A stretch of 64,000 bases of DNA from Novosphingobium beihaiense (lineage in GTDB: Bacteria > Pseudomonadota > Alphaproteobacteria > Sphingomonadales > Sphingomonadaceae): contig NZ_JALHLG010000001.1 in assembly GCF_022832375.1 (NCBI RefSeq), positions 179,882 through 243,881 of the forward strand, given 5' to 3'. Position numbers and translations under genes: made by a program. A model generated the notes under the pieces. That model saw only the letters and a program-made list of their open reading frames with translations. It made no database searches and was not told where the DNA came from. Positions 16,408 through 24,154 of this stretch are shown here, in pieces; position 1 is the first letter of the stretch; each line of letters starts with the position of its first letter.

Positions 16408-16947
16408 ATGCTTGGAATTGCCGACCTGCCGAACGGTGTCCGACTGCGCGCGGCGACAACCGCCGATGCCCAATTGGAACGGAGCATTCATGATGCCAAT
16501 CGACAGGACCTCACTCTGATCGATGGTGAGACCGAGTTCGTCCGGAGCGTGATGGATTTTCAGTACAGGGCCAAAAACGACGGTCATGCTTCGGCCTATC
16601 CCAACGCCCACTACTACATGATCGAGAAGTCCGGGGATGTGGCAGGCAGGCTGATGATCGATTTCGGACACAACGAAGTCCATATCGTCGACATCACTGT
16701 TCTGCCCGCCTGGCATGGACAGGGGATCGGCACCACGGTCCTGCAGGCCATGCAAAAGGTTGCAGGCTCCATGGCGGTGCCTGTCACATTATCGGTCAAA
16801 CATCACAATTACGGAGCCGTGAAGCTTTACCGGCAGCTCGGCTTCCTACCCGATCCGGATATCCCGCCGACCGCCAGCCACATGCTGCTGCGATGGGAAC
16901 CAGCCAGGGAGCACATGGCGCCGCGTATCGTCATGCCGGGAGCTTAA
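16408..16947 (+). CDS. GNAT-family N-acetyltransferase
   Basis: 179 residues. Strand 4 and the acetyl-CoA loop are visible as VHIVDITVLPAWHGQGIGTTVLQAMQ (G-Q-G-I-G-T), followed by LSVKHHNYGAVKLYRQLGF, the typical C-terminal helix and strand of GNATs. The substrate is unknown; GNATs of this type sit next to tail-collar and DUF6916 genes in other genomes as far as I recall, so it may acetylate a collar protein or a RiPP side chain. The ribosome binding site (GAAAGG, about 11 bases ahead) is only fair. Followed after 34 bases by the DUF6916-like gene. Confidence 0.85.
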   Translation: MLGIADLPNGVRLRAATTADAQLERSIHDANRQDLTLIDGETEFVRSVMDFQYRAKNDGHASAYPNAHYYMIEKSGDVAGRLMIDFGHNEVHIVDITVLPAWHGQGIGTTVLQAMQKVAGSMAVPVTLSVKHHNYGAVKLYRQLGFLPDPDIPPTASHMLLRWEPAREHMAPRIVMPGA

Positions 16948-16981
16948 ACATCCGAAAATATCGAACAGGGAGACCATTGCC

Positions 16982-17332
16982 ATGACTGATGGATCGCAAA
17001 CACTTTCACCGGCAGAGGAAACCGTCGATCCCGGTTCCTTGACCCGCCAGGATTTCGAAGCCTGGATCGACCAAGACTTTATTATCCCCACCGACCAGAT
17101 GGATCCGCTGGCGCTGACACTCAGGGCCGTGGTCGAATCCCCTTACAACAAGGGACGCCCTCGCGCCCAGGGCGGAGAAGGATACTACCTGGAACTGTCC
17201 GGCCCGGCGGACCGTTACTTCATTCAGGACACAGCGCCCATCCGCCTTCCGGACGGGCGTGTCTGCCCACTATTCATCACCAACAACGGCCCGAGGGACG
17301 GGCAGATGCACTATCAGATCATCTTTAACTGA
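16982..17332 (+). CDS. DUF6916-like small protein
   Basis: 116 residues. The spacing of F-EAWIDQDFII, LTLRAVVESPYNKG, YYLELSGPADRYFIQDTAPIRLPDG and the final DGQMHYQIIFN matches my memory of the DUF6916 pattern (a P/YYLELSGP-like strand, a LPDG turn, and a C-terminal Y-x-x-IFN). GGGAGA lies nine bases before ATG. Co-directional with the GNAT gene and convergent with the HprK-like gene three bases away. Role unknown; the recurrent neighbourhood with collar proteins suggests a structural or assembly partner. Confidence 0.65.
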   Translation: MTDGSQTLSPAEETVDPGSLTRQDFEAWIDQDFIIPTDQMDPLALTLRAVVESPYNKGRPRAQGGEGYYLELSGPADRYFIQDTAPIRLPDGRVCPLFITNNGPRDGQMHYQIIFN

Positions 17333-17335
17333 TTG

Positions 17336-18340
17336 TCAGGCAAACGCATTTTCGAGCAGAGAAACGACATCTTCCATCTGCTCGAAATCGCGCTTGCGGC
17401 GCAACTCATGGACGGGAACATTCCCGGCAATCGACGTCGAAGAGCGAAAACTCACCTGATCACGTCCCAGAAAACGGGCATATTCCGGACGGAAAACGTT
17501 CTGTATCATCTTCGCAATGGCCTGACCGCCCTTGACGGGGACAAGCCCCGGCCTGTCACACGAAGCATCCGCCTCAAGCAGCACGACAGCCTTTAGCGGC
17601 AACACGTCCCGCGAGGATGGCAGCATGAGATGATATTTGTTCCATCGCACCGTATTCCGGCTCTCCTCGGTCAAAGGCTTACCCAGAGCATCCATGCTCT
17701 CGCCCCAAAGCCTCAGCCGGGCAAAGGATGGACGGACCAGAGCCCTCCCTGCATCCTCTGCCAGATCGATGACGCACACGTCATCAGTAATCACCTGATA
17801 TCCCCGTTCGCTGAGGAAAGCCGCCAGCGTCGACTTGCCGGCCCCCGAGGCACCTGAGAACGCGACGACTCCATCGCCGAAACGCACGGCACTTGCATGC
17901 AGGGGAAACAGACCCTGCATGTGGAAAAAGCCCCCCATGACCGATGCCAGCAAGACTGATCGGACATCCCGCTCCACGAACGGCTCCCACGACTGGATTG
18001 TTACTTTTCCGGGCGCTTGCAGCAAATACCGGGCGATCTGAGCCGACTTTATCAGCAGCAGATCAGAGCCCGATGTCTCAAACCGCGGATAAACGTGATC
18101 GGCATTTTCCAGCCGCTCGGGAACCGGTCCGAAACGAATGTCCAGATCGACATCGGAAGGAACATCGCCTGCCTCAAGCACAGGGAGTTCGGGGAGCGGG
18201 ATTTGCGATCGGACGGAAAACCCGCATAAACGGTAGTACTGGCTATCGTGCTTTGTCATGACTTGATTTTTCATAGTTCGAACGGATGATATCGTCCCGG
18301 CAAATCGGCCCCGAACATCTGGCCAGCCGGTTGACCGCAC
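17336..18340 (-). CDS. HprK-related kinase 2
   Basis: Up to 334 residues. P-loop GASGAGKST, then VITDDVCVIDL as Walker-B-like strand; the N-terminal LPELP and LDIRFGPVPERL segments align with kinase 1 at 9975. Probably phosphorylates a peptide or protein Ser/Thr in the same pathway. GTG 18340 is three bases after the upstream stop with GGAG at good distance; ATGs at 18274 and 18259 would fit the family length better but lack ribosome binding sites. Last gene of a four-gene minus-strand operon, so it and the sulfotransferase reproduce the kinase/sulfotransferase pairing seen at 9975-11739. Confidence 0.78.
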   Translation of the reverse strand: MRSTGWPDVRGRFAGTISSVRTMKNQVMTKHDSQYYRLCGFSVRSQIPLPELPVLEAGDVPSDVDLDIRFGPVPERLENADHVYPRFETSGSDLLLIKSAQIARYLLQAPGKVTIQSWEPFVERDVRSVLLASVMGGFFHMQGLFPLHASAVRFGDGVVAFSGASGAGKSTLAAFLSERGYQVITDDVCVIDLAEDAGRALVRPSFARLRLWGESMDALGKPLTEESRNTVRWNKYHLMLPSSRDVLPLKAVVLLEADASCDRPGLVPVKGGQAIAKMIQNVFRPEYARFLGRDQVSFRSSTSIAGNVPVHELRRKRDFEQMEDVVSLLENAFA

Positions 18341-18343
18341 GCC

Positions 18344-19021
18344 TCACGCTCCGGCATCCATATCTTCACCCCGGCTGAGCTCACGAATGCGATAGTGAGC
18401 TAGCAATCCCGGGCATAGCTGAGCAACTTTTCCCTCGCTATCCTTATTCCGGTTTTCCCGCCGATACCGCCCGCTCATGCGATCTCCACGCGCAGCGCCG
18501 AAGGCAGCGTCCATCTCGGCGATCAAGCTGGGCTCCGCTTCCCAGAGGCTCCTCAGAAGCTCGTCGCAAGAGCGACGAAACCGGAAGTGCTCCTCCCTCA
18601 CCGGCCAGCCGAGCGCCTCCATGGCGACCGACACGCACGGCTTGCGCGCGACCAGATCCTCGTAATGGATGATCGCGTCGAAACGGTCGGACTGGGCAAA
18701 CAACTGCTCCAGAAGGCGGAATTTCTCTTCCATCAGACCGGAGTGATGCCGGTAGGGCTTTGTGCTCAGGCTGACATAGTTGTCCCGCGGATCGCGCAGG
18801 AACAGGACCACCCGGTCAGGCCGAAACCGCTCCACGTGTACTGCCAGAGGATAAGCCGTTGTAATGACAGCCTTCGCCACGAAGTCTTTTCGCGTCGTGA
18901 CGCGAGGCGCGGCGAAATTATTAGGAATATCAACCAAGGCGATGCAACCGGGCCGTTGCGCAAGCACCTGGGTAAAGGTTGTCGCGCCGCTTGATTGCAT
19001 GCCATGCACCAGCAACCTCAT
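18344..19021 (-). CDS. sulfotransferase-like protein 2
   Basis: 225 residues, shorter than most sulfotransferases. An N-terminal P-loop-like MRLLVHGMQSSGATTFTQVL corresponds to the 5'-phosphosulfate loop, and LFLRDPRDNYVS is the 3'-phosphate motif; IIHYEDLVARK follows as in the family. The first loop (GMQSSGATT) is less canonical than SYPKSGNTW in sulfotransferase 1, so nucleotide preference could differ. Its start overlaps the 2-oxoglutarate oxygenase stop by four bases (ATGA type), showing tight coupling. Confidence 0.75.
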   Translation of the reverse strand: MRLLVHGMQSSGATTFTQVLAQRPGCIALVDIPNNFAAPRVTTRKDFVAKAVITTAYPLAVHVERFRPDRVVLFLRDPRDNYVSLSTKPYRHHSGLMEEKFRLLEQLFAQSDRFDAIIHYEDLVARKPCVSVAMEALGWPVREEHFRFRRSCDELLRSLWEAEPSLIAEMDAAFGAARGDRMSGRYRRENRNKDSEGKVAQLCPGLLAHYRIRELSRGEDMDAGA

Positions 19022-19824
19022 ACCTGCGCGGCTTTCCGGCCAAGATCGTCATGCACTCGTGGCGGATACAGCCAGTCATGATCGAGCTCCGCCGTAATGA
19101 AGACATACCGGCGGAAATGCGGCGTCGGATATCGCATTCCGACGCCGTGCAGCGCGTCGATTCCCTGAGGAAACAGCACCAGCTGGTTGGCGCGATAGGG
19201 TATCCGCACAACCGCCTCCACATCATCGCCGGGCAGTTCGTAGGCCCCTATATTGCCGACGCCCCCCCGCTTCCAGCGGTAGAGCACCAGTTCCCCTCCC
19301 TCACTATCGTCCTCCGGCGCGCGCATATAGAAAAGTCCGGAAAAAATGCGACTGGCCTGATCGAGATGGGGGCCTCGCGAGGACGATGGAGCGCCATGTA
19401 CCGGTGTGTTTATCTCGATCCGGGCATCCTGCATGATCTTGGACTGCGACGAGACGGCCAGATTGAGGCGTTCCACCGTATGCCCCGAGAATCGCCCCTC
19501 CAGTTCCGCCAGAATCGCCGTCGGCCAATACCCCCGGAACAACTCACCAACCCTCTCCAGAAAGGCTGGACCGCTGTGCTGCCGAACGAACGCCTTCCAG
19601 CAGTCCGCCAAATCAGGTGCTCTCAGAATCGAGTGCGCCAACATCGGATGCCGCCGATTACTCGGCAACTGGCCGCTACATTTCCCGGCGATGCGTTCAA
19701 AAGGCGGAAAAGCGGCGGCCAGCCGGGTGTAGTCCTTTGATGGCAGTGCATCGGGTATCACGATGTGCGGGAACGGATCCGTCCTGATGTCCGAGGCCCT
19801 TGCACGTGCGAGCACAGGCGGCAT
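19018..19824 (-). CDS. Fe(II)/2-oxoglutarate-dependent oxygenase
   Basis: 268 residues from ATG 19824, which has AGGAGG nine bases upstream. The iron ligands are in GPHLDQASRIFSGLFYM (H-x-D) and DALHGVGMRY (distal His), followed by FRRYVFITAELD with the Arg expected to bind 2-oxoglutarate. This prolyl-hydroxylase-like layout hydroxylates peptides, proteins or small molecules. The gene overlaps or nearly abuts both neighbours, so it is co-expressed with the sulfotransferase and kinase. A peptide hydroxylation step for the RiPP is plausible but inferred from context. Confidence 0.82.
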   Translation of the reverse strand: MPPVLARARASDIRTDPFPHIVIPDALPSKDYTRLAAAFPPFERIAGKCSGQLPSNRRHPMLAHSILRAPDLADCWKAFVRQHSGPAFLERVGELFRGYWPTAILAELEGRFSGHTVERLNLAVSSQSKIMQDARIEINTPVHGAPSSSRGPHLDQASRIFSGLFYMRAPEDDSEGGELVLYRWKRGGVGNIGAYELPGDDVEAVVRIPYRANQLVLFPQGIDALHGVGMRYPTPHFRRYVFITAELDHDWLYPPRVHDDLGRKAAQV

Positions 19825-19846
19825 CGGCTCTTCCTCCTGCCCCTCT

Positions 19847-20569
19847 TCAGTCACGCAGATGCCTTGCCGCAGCCTTCGCAATCAGTTCAGGATACCGCAG
19901 CACCCCCGGCCCCAGCAGCGGCAGATCCAGTTCCGTCACGATGGAAGCGACAGTCGCCGCATCCAGAGGGCGGCCCTGAGCGCGGGCGCGGCGGGCGATC
20001 ACCATTTCCTGTCCCCAGAAATAGACATGCTCTGCCCCGGTGTTCCCGCGCATCCGCCGGACCTCCTCGACCCGTTCATCGCCATTGAGGGGAAGCCAGA
20101 TATCAGCCAACAGCGTGGTGACCGGCTCATCCGGAATCCATTCCAGAGCATCAGCTTGAACGATCTGCACTTTCGAGGCCGCATTGGGTGGCAGTTGCCC
20201 CACGACATCGAGTGCCTCATGACACGCGAGCACATCGGGATCACGTTCAACCACTGTCACACGCGTCACTTCAGGTCGCAGGGCGGCATTCACTGCGGCC
20301 CATCCCATGCCGATCCCCATAATGGCCGTATGCCCCCGCGCCAGACGGCAACCGATTTCCTGACTTTCTATTTCCATCGGCGTCATCGACATCCACGTAT
20401 CGTACCCACGAATCAGCGCCGCCATGCCCAATACGAGCTGAGTGTCGCTCCAGTAACCGCAGCACAGCACGTTGGCGCCGCACCGCATTTCCCAATCACC
20501 CACCCGCATCGACTGATATCTGGGGATGAATAAATCGGTCGAGTAAACAGGTAGATCCGCTCCGTTCAT
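19847..20569 (-). CDS. SAM-dependent methyltransferase / spermidine-synthase-like enzyme
   Basis: 240 residues from ATG 20569. The SAM (or decarboxylated SAM) binding region is TAIMGIGMGWAAVNAALRP followed by VTVVERDPDVLA, with VQADALEWIPDEP as motif II. The fold resembles class I methyltransferases and spermidine synthases. First gene of the minus-strand tailoring operon. The ribosome binding site (AAGGA, 13 bases ahead) is distant; a GTG at 20665 is the upstream alternative but would add a low-quality hydrophobic leader. It could methylate the RiPP C-terminus or side chain; no direct evidence. Confidence 0.72.
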   Translation of the reverse strand: MNGADLPVYSTDLFIPRYQSMRVGDWEMRCGANVLCCGYWSDTQLVLGMAALIRGYDTWMSMTPMEIESQEIGCRLARGHTAIMGIGMGWAAVNAALRPEVTRVTVVERDPDVLACHEALDVVGQLPPNAASKVQIVQADALEWIPDEPVTTLLADIWLPLNGDERVEEVRRMRGNTGAEHVYFWGQEMVIARRARAQGRPLDAATVASIVTELDLPLLGPGVLRYPELIAKAAARHLRD

Positions 20570-20961
20570 GGCGCACCATTGTTCCTTCTTCTGCCGAATG
20601 GGAAGATGGCAAATTACATCGCAAATAAACAGAACAATGTGCGGAATTTTTCGCAGCAGCAGCACAAGAAAAAAATCAAAGCCGAAGACTTCGCTGATAG
20701 GAAACTACCACCAGTCGGCTATCTAGCGTCCGCAATAGCGCGGACAGCGGTCTTACCCAGCATCACCAAGCGAACTCTGGAAATGCAAGTGTAGCGCGAC
20801 ATCGGGGCTGGCCCAATTCTCGTGAAACTGCGAGGCTGGACAGTGCGCTACCACCCCTTCGATTTGGAAGCCTTCATCGAAGATGAAACGCGAAAACGAG
20901 CCTAGCTGGTCACCGAACGGCAGATTATGGGCTCGATTGGCTGCGCCCGTCATTGATTTTA
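20570..20961. other. intergenic region between tailoring operon and tRNA-Lys
   Basis: 392 bases. The AT-rich part 20600-20690 probably holds the promoter of the tailoring operon. A 66-codon minus-strand frame (20753-20953) begins nine bases from the tRNA end. It reads like a protein fragment (FIFDEGFQIEGVVAHC) but lacks a ribosome binding site and a full domain, so I treat it as a remnant or chance frame. Confidence 0.5.
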
Positions 20962-21037
20962 TGGTGAGCCCTGCTGGGTTCGAACCAGCGACCTACTGAT
21001 TAAAAGTCAGTTGCTCTACCGACTGAGCTAAGGGCCC
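20962..21037 (-). tRNA. tRNA-Lys (anticodon TTT)
   Basis: 76 bases including an encoded CCA. Acceptor GGGCCCT pairs with AGGGCTC, the D arm is TAGCTCAGTCGGTAGAGCA, the anticodon loop is ACTTTTAATC (TTT), and the T arm is CTGGTTCGAACCCAG. Its 3' end faces the lasso/collar block, the side on which islands integrate. Confidence 0.97.
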
Positions 21038-21075
21038 CCAAGCCGTTCGCGATGGCATCGCGACTGCGGAAGGGG

Positions 21076-21585
21076 TCACCTAAGGGGCCGACGGGGCTTG
21101 GTCAAGCGGGCTGATAGCTGCCGGACGCTCAATCTTGTTAACGGGTCGCGCCAATCGCCTGCGATCGTGGCCGCCGGGCCCAGCACGAAAGCGCGTTCGC
21201 GGAAGGCCGGGTGTGGGATAACGAGGCTGTCGCCGCCCTCTTCGCTTACCCACGGACCGCCGTTCCACAGCACGACATCAAGGTCCAGAACCCGGGCACC
21301 CCAGGCCTGTCCGGTCCGCCTGCGGCCGAATTTGCGCTCTATCTTCTGAAGCTTGCGCAGCACTTCGTCCGGCGCGCGCTTGCTGCGCAGCAGAACTGCG
21401 GCATTGGCATAGCGGCGGCGTGAAGGGCCAAGCGGCGGGGTCTCGATTGTCTTCGACACGGCCAACACCTCGGTCTTGCCGTGGTCCAGCGCCTTGATCG
21501 CCGCACCGATCACCGCGCGCGGCAGACCGTGGCGCGGGTGGCGCATGTTGGAGCCCAGCGCGATCAGGTAGCGGTGGCGGCCCAT
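21076..21585 (-). CDS. folK: 2-amino-4-hydroxy-6-hydroxymethyldihydropteridine pyrophosphokinase
   Basis: 169 residues. HPPK transfers pyrophosphate from ATP to 6-hydroxymethyl-dihydropterin in folate synthesis. Family features: ALGSN near the N-terminus, the middle loop with YANAAV, and the signature GARVLDLDVVLW followed by VIPHPAFRERAFVL. Six bases after the amidase gene and in the same operon. Confidence 0.95.
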   Translation of the reverse strand: MGRHRYLIALGSNMRHPRHGLPRAVIGAAIKALDHGKTEVLAVSKTIETPPLGPSRRRYANAAVLLRSKRAPDEVLRKLQKIERKFGRRRTGQAWGARVLDLDVVLWNGGPWVSEEGGDSLVIPHPAFRERAFVLGPAATIAGDWRDPLTRLSVRQLSARLTKPRRPLR

Positions 21586-21591
21586 CGCGGT

Positions 21592-22455
21592 TCAGATATC
21601 CTGCGCGATACGCGTGTAGAGCTGCGGACGGCGGTCGCGGAAGAAGCCCATGCCCGCACGGTGCTTTGCGGCACGTGCAAGATCGATCTTGGCCACTAGC
21701 ACACCGGTCTCTTCCCTGCCGAATTCGGCCAGGAAATCGCCCCATTCGCCGGTGATGAAGGAGTGACCGTAAAACGCCTGCTCGCTGCCGGTTTCGGATT
21801 CGGCTCCGATGCGGTTGGCGGCGATCACCGGCATGCAATTTGATACTGCATGGCCCTGCATCGCCCGGCGCCACATGCGGCTGGTGTCGAGATCCGCGTC
21901 GTAAGGCTCGGAGCCGATGGCCGTGGGGTAGAACAACAGTTCCGCCCCCATCAGCGCCATCACCCGCGCGCATTCGGGATACCATTGATCCCAGCAGATG
22001 CCGACGCCAATGCGGGTGCCGAACACGTCCCACACCTTGAACCCGTCATTGCCGGGCCGGAAGTAGTACTTTTCCTCATAGCCCGGCCCGTCGGGGATGT
22101 GGCTCTTGCGATAGGTGCCCATGATCTGCCCGTCCGGGCCGATCATCGCCAGCGTGTTGTAATAATGGTGCCCGTCCCGCTCGAAGAAACTGGTGGGAAT
22201 CGCCACCTTCAGCTTTGCCGCGAGGGCCTGCATCGCCACGACCGAGGGGTGCTCCGCCACTGGCCGGGCCTGCGCGAAAAGCTCTTCCTCCTCGGTCTTG
22301 CAGAAATAGGGGCCGGAAAACAGCTCGGGCGGCAGTACGATCTGCGCGCCCTGCCCTGCCGCGTCCTCAACCAGAACGGACACGGCAGCGATATTTTCCG
22401 CCTCGTCGGCGGAACCCAGGGCGAGTTGCAAAGCTGCTACGGTAATTTCGGCCAT
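21592..22455 (-). CDS. aguB: N-carbamoylputrescine amidase
   Basis: 287 residues, nitrilase superfamily. The catalytic triad is E44 (LPPELFSGPY), K117 (TYRKSHIP) and C154 (GICWDQWYPE). The YRKSHIPDGPGYEEKYYF and SRMWRRAMQGHA segments are typical of the plant/bacterial N-carbamoylputrescine amidase group, which converts N-carbamoylputrescine to putrescine, ammonia and carbon dioxide. No agmatine deiminase (aguA) gene is in the window. Sits between a methyltransferase gene and folK in one minus-strand operon. Confidence 0.93.
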   Translation of the reverse strand: MAEITVAALQLALGSADEAENIAAVSVLVEDAAGQGAQIVLPPELFSGPYFCKTEEEELFAQARPVAEHPSVVAMQALAAKLKVAIPTSFFERDGHHYYNTLAMIGPDGQIMGTYRKSHIPDGPGYEEKYYFRPGNDGFKVWDVFGTRIGVGICWDQWYPECARVMALMGAELLFYPTAIGSEPYDADLDTSRMWRRAMQGHAVSNCMPVIAANRIGAESETGSEQAFYGHSFITGEWGDFLAEFGREETGVLVAKIDLARAAKHRAGMGFFRDRRPQLYTRIAQDI

Positions 22456-22468
22456 GGGCGCGCCTTTA

Positions 22469-23338
22469 TCAGGGGCGCTTGCGGAACAGAAGCGTCATCC
22501 GGTCGCTTTCGCCAATGGCAGCGTATTTCGCCTTGTCCTGATCCTTGCGCGCGAACGTGGGAGGCAGCGTCCACACGCCGCCTTCCCAGTCGGCACTGTC
22601 CTTGGGGTTGGCATTGATTTCCGATTTCGCCACGAGTTCGAAGCCGTTCACTTCCATGAACCGGATCACGTCCGCCTCCCGCAGATAGCCATGGTTGCCG
22701 TCTGCATAGGCATAGGCGGCGTCCGGGCTGGCACGGTGCTGGACGATGCCCAGCAGGCCATCGTCCTTGAGCAGCGCGCGCATGGCCTTGATTTCGCCGT
22801 CGGCCATGTTCCAGCGCAGCAGATTGTGCATCATGCGAAACACCAGGATGCGATCGAACGTGCCTTTTTCGGCATTGGGAACCGCCCCCAGAGTCATGCC
22901 GGAAAAGTTGCCTGCCGCCAGCCCGGTTCCGGCCGCCACGCGCCCGGGGAAAGCCTCGGCATCGGACTGCACTTTCTCTGCAGCGAACCGCCCCGGCGTG
23001 GGGCTGAAGAACAGACCCGCCAGATGCCCTTCCTTCGCCAGATAGGGGCCAAGCACCCGCGAATACCAGCCGCCGCCGGGGGCGTATTCGCCCACTTTCA
23101 TGTCGGGGCGTACTCTCATGAACGCCAGCGTTTCGGCCGGGTGGCGGTAGGCGTCACGCGCACGGTCGTCCTTGCGGCCGGGATGGGCCAGCGCCAGTTC
23201 CAGCAGGGCATCGCACCCCTTGCAGAAATCGGCCTCCGCGGCTGTTCCCGTGTCGGTTTCCACTTCCGCGTTCGCGGTCGAAAGAGGGCCGGCCAACAGA
23301 CCGGCAAAAGAGGATATGGCAAGCAAGGTCCGGCGCAT
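22469..23338 (-). CDS. exported SAM-methyltransferase-like protein
   Basis: 289 residues from ATG 23338 (GGGAGA seven bases ahead). An N-terminal signal peptide (MRRTLLAISSFAGLLAGPLSTANA) is followed by a class I methyltransferase-like domain: MKVGEYAPGGGWYSRVLGPYL, then FDRILVFRMMHNLLRWN and LKDDGLLGIVQHRA. Members of this family are predicted periplasmic yet keep a SAM-fold; the substrate is unknown and SAM availability outside the cytoplasm is unexplained. The open frame extends further upstream, but that extension has no signal or domain. Confidence 0.8.
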   Translation of the reverse strand: MRRTLLAISSFAGLLAGPLSTANAEVETDTGTAAEADFCKGCDALLELALAHPGRKDDRARDAYRHPAETLAFMRVRPDMKVGEYAPGGGWYSRVLGPYLAKEGHLAGLFFSPTPGRFAAEKVQSDAEAFPGRVAAGTGLAAGNFSGMTLGAVPNAEKGTFDRILVFRMMHNLLRWNMADGEIKAMRALLKDDGLLGIVQHRASPDAAYAYADGNHGYLREADVIRFMEVNGFELVAKSEINANPKDSADWEGGVWTLPPTFARKDQDKAKYAAIGESDRMTLLFRKRP

Positions 23339-23495
23339 GTGACTTCTCCCGATGCAGGCAGGGCAGAGACTATCCCGGCACCATTCAAACACAAGCCGGA
23401 TCAGCCCGCTGTCCCTCCACCAGATGACAAGCAACAGCCGCGTTCCTATCTTCGCCTTCGTGAATGCCCCCCGAACGACAAGGACAGAACGGACA

Positions 23496-24023
23496 ATGGA
23501 AACGGCAATCGTGGCAGGCGGATGCTTCTGGTGCACCGAAGCGGTGTTCCGCGACGTGATCGGCGTGAGCGAAGTGGAAAGCGGCTATATCGGCGGCACC
23601 GTGGAAAACCCCACCTACCAGCAAGTCTGCACCGGCGCGACCGGCCATGCCGAGGCGATCAAGGTGACATACGATCCGCACGCGATTTCCTATGCGGAGA
23701 TTCTCGACGTGTTTCTGGGCACCCACGATCCGACGCAGCTCAACCGTCAGGGCAACGATGTGGGCACGCAATACCGCTCGGCGATCTTCCCGCTGGACGA
23801 TACCCAGCGCGCCGAAGCCGAAGCGGCCATCGCCCGCTCCAACGAAGACAATGGCGGCAAAGTGGTAACCACGATCGAAGGCCCCGCCCCGTGGTATCCG
23901 GCCGAAGGCTATCATCAGGAATACTGGGAAGGCGAAGGCCAGCGCAATCCCTATTGCCTGGCGGTAATCCCGCCCAAGCTGATGAAGCTGCGCAAGAGCT
24001 TTCAGAACAAGATCAAGAGTTGA
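23496..24023 (+). CDS. msrA: peptide-methionine (S)-S-oxide reductase
   Basis: 175 residues. GGCFWCTEAVF carries the catalytic Cys and the signature of MsrA; GYIGGTVENPTYQQVCTGATGHAEAI, THDPTQLNRQGNDVGTQYRS and HQEYW follow as in the family. It reduces Met-S-oxide in proteins. The start METAIVAGG is the usual one; the longer frame from 23352 is unlikely. Divergent from the exported methyltransferase. Confidence 0.96.
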   Translation: METAIVAGGCFWCTEAVFRDVIGVSEVESGYIGGTVENPTYQQVCTGATGHAEAIKVTYDPHAISYAEILDVFLGTHDPTQLNRQGNDVGTQYRSAIFPLDDTQRAEAEAAIARSNEDNGGKVVTTIEGPAPWYPAEGYHQEYWEGEGQRNPYCLAVIPPKLMKLRKSFQNKIKS

Positions 24024-24154
24024 ACCGCCCTTGAACGGCACGGGGCGGATTCACCCCGGTCCCGGACTGGAACAGCGCTCACGTTAACCTTTCGCAATGG
24101 ATTGGCTGGCAGTAAGCGCGCGTCTCCCCCGTCCGTTATCGAGATGTTCCGCCC

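Noticed and set aside
20753..20953. 66-codon frame next to tRNA-Lys
   Set aside because: Begins nine bases from the tRNA end without a ribosome binding site and holds no complete domain; at most a gene remnant.
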